Positions 35,444 to 47,400 of a stretch of 64,000 nucleotides of DNA are shown one piece after another. The first letter of the stretch is position 1. Each line of letters begins with the position of its first letter. The DNA comes from Corticium candelabrum (taxonomy: Eukaryota > Porifera > Homoscleromorpha > Homosclerophorida > Plakinidae). The position numbers were made by a program, and so were the translations under genes. The stretch is from contig NC_085086.1 in assembly GCF_963422355.1 (NCBI RefSeq), positions 9,183,936 to 9,247,935 of the forward strand, in the 5' to 3' direction. A model generated the notes under the pieces. That model made no database searches. It was not told the origin of the DNA and saw only the letters and a program-made list of their open reading frames with translations.

Positions 35444-38400
35444 GCAAATGGACAGACACTCATAGGTAGATGGACAAACTGTCGAGTAGAAAGACAGACG
35501 AAAGACAGATGGACGAATATCTCAGTAGATAGAGAGAAGACAAATACAACTAGTTTATTATTCATTGTGTAGGTTGTTCACTGCTGTGGTCGTATCACGA
35601 CGGGACGATCTCTCCAATCTGGTCCATACCTCGTGTCTACGTTGTGTCCTGTCAGTCCGTCGTCAATCATAGAAGTTCAGATGAGACCCGGTATCTTCAC
35701 TACGTACAACTCGATGCATCTGAAGTACATCAAAGTGCACTTGAATGAAACGTAAGTTCCCTGCCCGCTCACTCGCCTTTTCACTAGACAATATGCTCTA
35801 CTGTTCCACCACACATTCCATACCTCGAAACTTTTGGATGTCAAGGACGAGGCTCTTTACAGAGTATACCCTACCACTTGTGATGTTTATTGAGACTAAG
35901 TATTTTTAGGCTAAAAATTGATTTTTATTTTTTTAGTAATCATTATTTTTGAGGTGTCGATCTGTGATATTAGTCATTTTCAATCTAAGTGTTTGCGTAG
36001 TTCAAGTTGAATTGTGAGATACATCCCTCTAATACTTTAGTCTTGTGTATTGTGATATGCATCCCTCCAATACAATAGTCTAATGTATTGTGAGATGCAT
36101 CTCTCCAATATACCGTATTCGCCCGTAATAACGCCCATACCGAAATAACGCTCATGCCCGTATATACGCCCATGTGCGACAGGTCAGAACTTTCAGCCCG
36201 AAAAACGGCCATGCCCAACTATACGCCCATGCCCAAGTATAAGCCCAGGATACGCATGCGCAGACAAAACAAAATGGGTTCGCAGAACATTCGTCTCCGA
36301 CTGTGTGCGTTTGATGAGCTGGTGTCAATGTTGAGTGAGAGTGCTTGCCTCTAGACTCTTGTCTTCCGTTGCAATTACCGACCCTGATGCTCTTGACGGG
36401 CTTCAGGCCGACCACATAGTGTTTAGTTTCTGCGTGTATGTTGATGCTGTATGGATACCAGTACCTTTGATCTTGCAAATGGATAATTGCAAGCATTTGT
36501 GGTATTTCTGTCTTCAAGTATTTAGATGATGACTGGCCAGACGACAGCATCTAGTGACCATGTATACGCAAAATAACGCCCATGCCCTAGTATACGACCA
36601 GAAAAATAAGTGTTTCTTTTCTATACGCTCAGGGCGTTATTACAGGCGAATACGGTAGTTTAGTGTATTGTGATATGCATCTCTCCAATACAGTAGTTTA
36701 ATGTATTATGAGACGCATCCCTCCAATGCAATAGTCTAGTGTATTGTGAGATGCATCCTTCCAATACAATAGTCCCGGATATTGGAACGTTGGTTTTGTT
36801 TAAATTTTGGTGCTGGTTTTTTCAATTTTTGAACCTTTTTCGACTATCTCTGAATAACTAGGGAGTGGTGGACGCTAGTCCACCGCTTCCTAGGTTTCCA
36901 TCGTCAATTTTTTACATCTAACGGCTGATTTTGAAATGCGCCGAAAACGTTGTCCTCAATGCGGTCGTTTATTCCACTCCTTACGACATCATTTCCTGCA
37001 TTGCTCTGTTTCTAATCAATCTACAACATCGTCGAGAATCCCCCATGGGACTAATCTACATCAAGAGACATTACAGGAATGTAATGTCCCCGTGCCGCCT
37101 CCGGTTGTTACATCCGTTTCCGTTGCTGACATCAATAGCTACTTGTCTCCGTTTTCAAGTTCTACTCTCCACATTGACTCTCAACAATATTACCAAGTAT
37201 CTTCTACGTCTTTGGATCATAACTATCCTGTTTCTGAAGCAAAATGTGTCACCTCATCCGTCACTGCTAATTACGCGACAACAGATACCATCACCACAAA
37301 CCACAACACTGCTGATAAGGCGACACCTACAATAACCTCGCATGGTGACATCGCTACGCAGCCTGGATCTGCTTCTCCACCGTCTGGATCTTCTTCTACC
37401 CTTCCTCCTAACCTCAATCTTACAACGACTATCACGTCGCAATTAACGCCTACTGTACCGTCATGTACTACTGGTAGGTGTGAAACTATTATATCTGCTG
37501 ATAAGTCAACATCAGAAACAAAGATCCCGCCTCGTCAGCACTGCGGTCTTTCTGATGTCGCTAAGCAGAACACCTTTTCTTCTCATTGCAATAATTTTCT
37601 GCCACGACTCCGTCTTCCTCCCGCCTCTGATGTTAAAATGTGGTCTGACGTGAATGACTGGGTACAGTCTGCTGTTGTCCCAAATGTTTTGGAAGCAGTT
37701 GGTGTTGAATCTAAATATCAAGTCATACGCGAACGTCTGTATTATGGTCTGAAATCACGCTTTGGATGCCACCGTTCTTCTACTCGTAAGCGCAAACGGA
37801 AACCTGCCAACAATCAAGCTCAACTGGATGCTCTGAGGTCTACTAAGAATGAAGTTAGACGCAAATTTCGTCAAGCCAAACGACAAGGGGCGTCTCTAGC
37901 AGAATTGACATCATTTGCTCGTCAATTTCACCAACTAATTAGACGTCATAGTAAACTGAAAGCTGTCATGAATAAACGGGATCTCAAGTCTTCTGCTAGA
38001 AATGCTAATAAACGCTGTTCAACCAACTTTTGGAAGTTCTCTAAGGATTTGTTCTCTGATGACTCTGACACCTCTAACGTACTGCCACAGTTTTCTGCTG
38101 ATGAAGCCTATACTTTCTTCCAGTCTACTTACTCCAAACAGTCTCTTCCTCCCCCTCCTGTGCTTCCTTCTGGTGTGTCTTCTCCTCGACCTCCTTCTCG
38201 TGACTTTGATATTCGTCCATTTTCAACTTCTGAGATTCTTAAGAAAATCAAATCTACTCGAAATTCTGCAGCTCCGAGTCCTCTGGATGGGTTATCCTAT
38301 CTTGTATTCAAGATGTGTCCTTCTCTACTGCCTGCACTGCTGGATCTATTTAATTGTTGCTGGCTTTCTGCCTCCATCCCACAACTTTGGAAAACTGGTG

Positions 38401-41400
38401 TCATACGTCTCTTTGCCAAGCCTGCTGCATCCAAAGATCCCCACGATCCTTCTTTATTTAGACCTATTGCCTTAACACCGTGTATTGGTAAGATATACAC
38501 CTCTATGCTCAAGGATCGATGGTGCCAATTTATGTTGGAAAATAAATTCTTCGATACATCAATTCAGAAGGCTTTTCTCCCTGGTATATGTGGTACAGAG
38601 GAACATCAGTACAAGCTACGGTCAGCCATTGCTGATGCTAAAAGAAGTCGACACACTTTATCAATTTGTTGGCTTGACTTTGCCAATGCCTATGGTTCTG
38701 TCCCACATTGGCTCATTTTACAATGCTTTAGACTCTATCATGCTCCAGACCATCTACTGTCCGTCATCACCAACATATATTCAAACCTTCAGCTACAAGT
38801 TTCCACTGTGAAGTGGGCAACATCCATGTTGCCCTGCAATATTGGAGTGCTCCAAGGTGACCCGTTTTCGGTCATTGTTTTTAACACCGTCATAAACACA
38901 CTCGTTATGATGTTGAAGACTCAGCCTTTTGGTTACACGCTTAGTGGTTCATCTCACAAGATCAATGCTCTTCTGTTCGCTGATGACGTTACCCTAGTAT
39001 CAAAGTCGCCTTCTGGTTTACAGCGTTTATGTAATATTGTGTCTGACTGGTGCCAGTGGTCCCAACTGACCATTAAAATGTCCAAATCCAGCTGTTTAGG
39101 TCTTAGTTTTAATCCCAAATTCCATCTTCGTGATCCTTCTGTTTCAATTTCTAATGAGTCTGTTCCCTTTCTTGGTTCCGAGTCTTTCCTTTTCCTTGGA
39201 ATGCCAATTAATGGAAACTTGTCCGATGATAATTTCAAATCCTCTCTAATAAGCAAGGCAAAGACTTTGATGGAGAAATTGGACAATTGCCCTGTTAGTT
39301 GTCGGTGGAAACTAAAATTATACCAAAATGGAATCTTCCCAAGATTGTCGTGGTACCTGTCTCTACTTCCTCTTTCACCAAGCTGGCTGCAATCTGAATT
39401 AGATAGAATTGTTACATCTTACCTCAAGAAATGGTGTAAACTTCGTCGCTCGGCCTGTACTGCCATCTTCTACCTCCTCCCACAAAATGCTGGTCTTGGC
39501 TTACCCCGTTTGTCTACGTCTTCCATCTCCCTCCAGTCTTCAAAATCTGCCCGTCTCTTATCCTCACATGACAACTGTGTCCGCTCTTTGGCCACCAGTC
39601 AAGCATATAATAAATCGTATAGCAACAGATTCTCTGCTTTTAGAGAAGCAGCAAAGTCACTATCTGAAACACCAGGTGCTTCTGCAGCAAAATTGAGTGA
39701 CATCACCAAATCAAGACTAAAGGAGGAACACCAAAAACAACTTCTTGCAAGAACTAAGAATCTACATGTCCAGGGATCCATCTTCCGTCTAGAGAACTGT
39801 TCATCTGACGTCTGGGCAAATGTTGTCTCTTGTCTTCCCGGTCATCAACTCTCTTTTGTCCTCAATGCCGTTTCTGATACCCTCCCTTCAAATGCTAATC
39901 TTGTCCTATGGAGTAAACGTTCTTGTGATAAATGTCCTCTATGTCATCAACGTCAAACCCTTCTTCACGTTCTCAATAATTGCTCAGTCCTCTTACAATG
40001 TCGTCATTACAATCAACGTCACGACTCTGTTCTCAGTCTTCTCTATAATGCGGCTATTAACCATCTACCACATCAATTCAACATCTTTGCTGATTTAAAA
40101 GACTGTGAAGTAAAGTTTCCATCTGACATCATTCCTACTGCACAAAGGCCTGACATGTTGATTTGGAATAATCATACGCTCAAATTTTATGTCATAGAAC
40201 TAACAATCCCTTTCGAAACAAACTTTTTTGATGCAAATAAAAGAAAATCAGAACGGTATACAGACTTCATGATGACCATCAAATCAAAAGGCTTCACCTG
40301 TAAGCAACTAAATATTCAAATAGGATCTAGAGGCTTTATTGATACTCCAAGTCTTCTCCCCTTCCTTGATGTCATCTCTATTCCTCCTCACAATCAACGT
40401 CAACTATTATCATCAATCGTAAAGGTGACAATTGAAGAATCTTGTAAAATATGGTTAGCCAGAAACAATATTTAGTTGTACATTACTTGTTAGAGCTTTT
40501 ACTATTACTTTACTGGCGCCACATTATTGTTAAGTGTGATGGCCATGTATTAGTGAGGTGCTCCTCGTTTATCTAATAAATGAGTTCTTTATGTGTATTG
40601 TGAGATGCATCTCTCCTATACAATAGTTTAGTGTGAGATGCACACCTCCAATATAATAGTCTAGTGTATTGTGAGTATCATCTCTCCAATACAACAGTTT
40701 AATGTATTGTGAGATGCATCCCTCCAATATAATAGTCTAGTGTATTGTGAGATGCATCCCTCCAATGCAATAGTCTAGTGTATTGTGAGATGCATCCTTC
40801 CAATACAATAGTCTAGTGTATTGTGAGATGCATCTCTCCTATACAATAGTTTAGTGTGAGATGCACACCTCCAATATAATAGTCTAGTGTATTGTGAGTA
40901 TCATCTCTCCAATACAACAGTTTAATGTATTGTGAGATGCATCCCTCCAATATAATAGTCTAGTGTATTGTGAGATGCATCCATCCAATACAATAGTTTA
41001 GTGTGAGATGCACACCTCCAACATAATAGTCTAATGTATTGTGATATGCATCCCTCCAATACAATAGTCTAGTGTATTGTGAGATGCATACCTTCAATAC
41101 AATAGTCTACATCACTCTAAATGAATTCGGCAACGAGAGTGCTATGACGATTTGTGTATATAGAATTTATTGGCAACTTCGATTATTCTCATATTTGTTG
41201 TTCTCTAGGATGCAGTCACTGATGGGGTATGATTCCCGAGATCTCATCGGTCGTTCAATGTTTGAGTTCCATCACGTCGGAGACTTGCCCATGTGCCAGA
41301 AATGTTACCTCGACCGTAAGACGCCTGCAGCATGAACAATCATAGTTTGTTACTAATTAATATCAACTAGAAATAATGCTAACATCTACCCTAACCTCGG

Positions 41401-44400
41401 AGCCAGACCACTTTTCTAAGCCACTCGCGTGAGCCGACTAGCACTTCGTTGCTTCCATAGACGTAGCGGAATTTCCTTACCTTGATGTCAGAGTCTGACG
41501 ATTTCGATTCACCAACAAAGACAGCTGCAAACCCTCTGCGCTTTACTATAGCTACCTGGTCTCTCATCAGCAACTTCAACGGAGTTAACCACTAGCACCA
41601 CAGGATCCGTTGGATATTGCTGGAAGCCATTGGCTGCTAGTTGAGCACAAACGTGTGAGAGAACATGAAAAATGAGCGACTTTCCAAAGCCCGAAGGAAA
41701 GTACATGAAGACGTCCGTCCCATCCCGTCTACGGACAAGGAGGCGAAGAGAAAGCAGCTGCAGTGGCTTCAAATTCCTCATGCCGTTCACAGGCGTAATA
41801 CTCGACACTTCAGTCACAATCGCTTCATCGTAAGGCTTAGCACGGAAGTTATCCTTAGCAGACAACATTGGACGGTCACTCGTAAGTGCTTATACACCAA
41901 CACCTTACAAGCTGTAAATACAATCATCACGTACCTCATTAGCTCTGGCACCTGCAGGCGCATTATCATCGTCCTGCTGCGTAGCTATTAGCATTCTCGT
42001 CACCGATTGGCCGCCGTTTTCAAGGCATAGGTTAGGATTGGCACGGTTGTAATTGAGCGAAGAAGAGTCCTCCTCTTCCAAACCAGGTCCACTTTTTTTC
42101 TTTTTGCCCTTTCCCCGCCCCTCACGTGCAATAGCAGTCTGGTTTCGAAGCTACCCTAACCCTAACCCTAACCCTGACAATCATAGTTTATTACTAATTA
42201 ATTTCAAGTAGAAATAATCTTAACCCATAATCTTAACCAGTGTTCGAAATTCACAAAATTTTCTACTTGCCAAAGTAAATCTTTGGAGTCTTAATTCATG
42301 CATAAATTAATGTTATATTAATATATTTTAGTAACTGGTACAATTACAATAAAAAGTGAATTCGTGTTAAAACTTGTAAGAATTATATTGTTTGTTTTGA
42401 GAAGTTATATGATATAAAATAATATCATTAAAACTATGATAGATACACACTTTCCATTTTAATTAATTATTTATTAATTGACAAGCTAGCTATGTCTAAA
42501 AGTTAGTAGTGGTTGTGTAACAGAATCTGCAGTAATTGCTAGACTGTACTTATGTGTATTACTGATTGACTTTGTTTACAACAAAAATACAAGTGCATTA
42601 CATTTTATCCTCGTGCTTGTCATCATTCTTGATTCTTTTGTTGTAGACGATTTTTGTTGCCATAAGGTGCAATATAAAGATGCCTTTAAAGTTTTCCTAA
42701 TTTTGACCATAATATAGAAATTGATAGCCTATCTAGGATCAAAGGTCTCGACATTTAGAACTGACCATGGTATTCACTTTTCCATCATGATCTATTAGAC
42801 TAATCTAACCTAACCATGCGCAAAAGCTCTATACCATTGCTTTAAATAGATCCATGTACACCTACCATGTACATGTTCATCTTAGATTCTTGATCTGTAC
42901 TGTAAAATTTGTGCATGTGGACTGCAATATATATACATGTAGCTGTGAGCAAGCCTTGTGTGCTCATGACCCTAAGAGTAGATTCAGACTACATGGAATT
43001 TGCTACCAACATTTGGCTATGAAACTATCTAGTCCCTTACAACTTACTGCATATATTGTAGGCGACTAAAACATTTTTAGATGGTTTCTGAAATGCGGCT
43101 CTAGACCATGATCATGATATTGCATGGGAAGAAACCTGCAAGTGAATTTAAACAGACAGATGGGTAATAGCATTGAGGCCTAGATGACGAATGTGGTACT
43201 GCAATGACTCAGAAAACATTACTAGGCATGTCTGGTTTAGTAACAAGAAGGTTTGCAGGTTTGCAGTCATATTCTTTGTGTACACAAGAGAAGTGTAAAT
43301 GAGATTGCGGTTTCAGCAGCTGTTTTAAGTAAGGGTCCTTTCCCAAAATACAGTATAAATGGCCAAATTAGATAAATAATATTGGGATTCTGACAGCCAA
43401 CATCCGCTTTTCAATGCTTATGTCACAACTAACCCTACAGGATACGTAAACTCAACACCTCCTGACTGCAATTCTCAACACGCCTACCCACTTCTCTACT
43501 AATCTCTGGCGAGTAAACAGCTACCTTCCACTCGCCAGCTTCGATTTGGACTCGCCATTGGCGAGTAGGCGAGTTGGAATTTCAAACGCTGCTAACTGTA
43601 ACCCATAACCCTAACCATCAGTTTGTTTCTAATTAAGATCAAATAGAAATAATACTTTGTGCTGAGAATTTGTTGGATCGTGGAATTGAGTCGAGCATTT
43701 TGTGTTGTATTGATCGCTAAAGGCGAAGGTGTGAGTGGATATTATCGATTTCTCAGACGTGATAGTCAGTGGGTGTGGCTGCAGTCGCGTGCGGCGATCA
43801 TGTACAACAACAAGACGGCGAGGGCCGAGTACATCGTCGTCATTAACTACGTTATTAAGTGAGTTCAACACATTTGTTTGATACCATACAGTAGTAGTAG
43901 TGAGTACCTACTCTTGTATCACCCCACACACATGGCACGTCAGCTTAGCCTGTGAAGTGGATTGTGTCTTGATGGAGGATATGACACGTTTAGGTGCTAA
44001 TTGATGATGGATGTGTTTGACTAATTACTGACACTATCTATAGTCCTCTGTCATCTCAGATTTACTAGAGCCTTTAAATTCTGCATCAGATTCAGAGTCA
44101 GTCAACAAGTCTGCAGCTTCTTGTTTCAGTTGGAAAATGGTCAAGGAGCTTGTCGTCTTGTGAGCCGTCCACCGTATTTGGAATACCACAATGGAGAAAC
44201 GACTTCATAATTGTGTCGTTTCTAATAGCTGTCCATGACTCTCGGACCGATATGTTCAGCTGCCTTGACACTGTTTGTGTGTCTGTTTGTCTGTCTGTGT
44301 GTCCATCGGTCTGTTTGTATGTTTGTCTGTCTGCCTTTCTGTTTGTCAGTCAGTTTGTCTGTCTCTCTGTTTGTCAGTCAGTTTGTCTGTCTGTTTGTCT

Positions 44401-47400
44401 GTCTGTTTGTCTCTTTGTCTTTCTATTTGTTTGTCTGTCTTTCTATTTGTCTGTCTGTTTGTCAGTCTGTTTGTCTGTCTGTTTGTCTGCTTAATTGTCA
44501 GTATGTTTGTATGTGTTTTGTCTGTTTGTCTGTGTTTGTCTATCTGATTTTATCATTATCTGGGTGCCAATTAAAACCAATTAAGTCGAATGTAGGTGCG
44601 AAGATGTCAGACACTGAGCTCGAAATTTAGGATGGGGGCTTGATGGATAATGTGGTGATACAAGAGTAGGAACAGTACTACAGCAGTCGTCCAATGTATC
44701 GTAAATAATCATTTTAGGTGCTTGCCTAGTTGATATCAATGTGTATTTTTTAGTCAGGAGGAGGCTCTGGAAGAAGTTTCAGCTCAAGGCCGATCTACTG
44801 ATATGTCACTTGGTGTGTTCATCCCACCAGACATTCCCTACCCGAAGCATCCACCGCTCGACAACCCCTCGTTTCAAGCCATGACATTGGCCAACTTGGA
44901 GAGCAATTCGGTCAGCTCGTCGAGCAACGAGTCGTTTCCACAGGATTCACAGATGCCGACCTATTCACTGGACAGTCCCGCGTCGGCGACGTCTTCTCAG
45001 TCTCTCAAGAAGCCACCACACACGCCGTCCAGCGGGGAAGGAACACACCCCAGCAGTCCGGCCGTTTTATCTCATCCGTCGTCAAGTCCGAGTTTATATC
45101 AACCGGGAAAGATTCAACCTTCACCGACCATCCCTTCATATGAGCCGTCACCCGAGTTTCATCACTCGAATGAGACTCCATTGGCATCCGACGCATCCAA
45201 CAGTCAAATACGTTTACTACCGAGCATTCCGTGTGAAGAACCGTTGATGACGACGAATCATCATCGTGCATGCACACACGAGGATATCTACCCGTCTCAG
45301 TCTCTACAACAACATAATTCGTGTTTATCAACAGAAGGTCTACAACATAGTATATCACCGTCTCAATACTATGGCATGACTGACTATGTGACGTATCCGA
45401 GTGCTCAGACGGGGACGTACGGAGGGAGCAACATTCAGTCGTTGTACGTCGAACCACAACGTCCGGTTGCCGTGGAGCAACAAAATGAACTCCACGCCTC
45501 GTACGTGTCCGCAGCACACGCCATGAAACCGACGATGGCCGTGAACCCGAACGTACGAGCCAACTGTTCTCATCCAACGAACGGGATTGACATTGTGAAG
45601 CCGAGCAATTACGGTAGTCACGACTACCATCTGTCGCAATGTGGGGGCGTGGTACCTCCCGTGTCTGCCCCTGTGTCGTGTTCTCAGACAGGCGGCTTGC
45701 ATCATGCGAACGGGCTCTCGTCGCCACCCGGTCCGTTCTACCCAACTTACCCAAACGAGGACCTGCTGAAGGATCTCGAAGATTACATTGCCGCCGAAAT
45801 GTTTACGTCAGGATCGGCACAAATGGTAAGAAACTGTGTTCATTTTGTGACTTGTCTAACAAGCAATTGCCTATGTAAGCAAGAAACCAAGTCCATGCTG
45901 TTTGCTTGTTGTGTGACTGTATTGCCCTTTCATAGAGAACTCTTGGGCATAGACCTAAGGGGTTGTCCATAATTATTGAATGATTTTGAATCGGAACATT
46001 CGAAGTGTGTGGGTGGGTCAGTAGGCTGAAATCATTCAACATTGTGCATGTGCAGAATTGACATGTCAGTAATGTGATCGTGAAAAAGAAGCTTACTCTT
46101 TTGGTGTACAGAAGAGGAAAAGAGAGAATGAGTAAACAATGACCAATGATGACCAAAGACCAAATGACTAATGACCAATGACCATACATCAGGGACGGAT
46201 ACATGGGCACCTTTGCTGGGGGCACCCTTGCTGGGGCGGCACCCAGATAGTTATTTACTCGGATGATTCCTCACAGAGCAGACGATGTCATGCTGTTGCT
46301 GCACTCACCTCTCCTTCATCGAGTCAGCTCTCCTGGTTGGTTCCTTACAGACCAGAACTTGGCATTCAGTACATATACCTATGGTCCTTCTACCACTGAA
46401 GTAGAACAATTGCATTCGGGTGTGTAAAGAGTCAAATTGCAGTCTTATAACTCCAATCTAATATTGCACTGCTGGATGGGGGAGGGGGGGGCGTGCCCAG
46501 ATGCCCATCCCTGTATATGACCAATAACCAACAGTGTGGAAAATAGGGAATTATTTTGGCTTGGACAGACTGAGGACATTCCTGTATAGTGTTTCATATC
46601 TAATTAAGTGCCTCCCCTACTGCAGCCATTTTGCATGTAATTTTTTACAATCAACTTTCAAGGGAGAAATGGCGTTAAAATGCAGCTGAGGTTTTGTCTG
46701 GAAAAAGTATGCTAGGCGGCACCTAAGTTCATAAAATTAACAGTCACACCATTGGAAAGGCCATCACGTGCTAAGAGACAAGGTTTACACTATCATGTAT
46801 GTGTATGGGTGGATGTTTTGTCCAAACACATCCCAACACTGGTGCAGTATTTGGTGGGACAAACAGCACATTTGGTGGGGCATTGTCCTGTGTCCTACTA
46901 TTTTTTCCACACAGGACCAATGCATACGAGTGGTCGAAAGTCTGTGGCAGCAAAATGCGACTTCTTCAGTTATGCGCAAAGACAATGGCATGACAAATAC
47001 TCAAAGGACAATAAAGCTAGAGACAACATGATAGCTAAGTACATTGGAGTCCAACAGGAACAATGCCAGCAAGAAGCCGGATAGGACCAGGTATTTCTGG
47101 CAACGTAATGAACCAGAACCAAAACGGTCACGCTCACATGGTGACGTGTCTAGTATGAATATATTGCTTCTAATAGCGCGTGCTGTGACATTGTTGGAAT
47201 ACTAGAAGAGCATGGAACGTGTGATATCTGTGTTTAGAATGGAGAAATTGTTTGACAATTATGGACAGTCATTCGTATTAGGTAGGGGTGGGTGGGTACG
47301 ATAGATGGGCCCCTAACCGTTACTAGACTTGTCAACAGTGGCAAAGCCAACAATATTAAGGCCTTTGATATTAACTTGATTAATTTGTTAATATCAATGA

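Noticed and set aside
35012..35572. His/Thr-rich frame of about 186 codons and its minus-strand counterparts
   Set aside because: Microsatellite (CA)n inside an intron of the PAS gene.
40591..41108. Regular 38-bp repeats resembling a CRISPR array
   Set aside because: Units are contiguous without unique spacers, and the context is a eukaryotic intron; it is a satellite.
42155..42178. Telomeric repeat as a chromosome end
   Set aside because: Only about four CCCTAA units, with unique sequence and genes on both sides.
45005..45754. 249-codon open frame on the minus strand
   Set aside because: It lies wholly inside the 1.07-kb PAS-gene exon, has no recognisable domain, and is a shadow of the Ser/Pro-rich coding strand.
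46752..47084. 110-codon frame in the last PAS intron
   Set aside because: No ATG at its start, no recognisable motif, and several overlapping frames of similar length on both strands.
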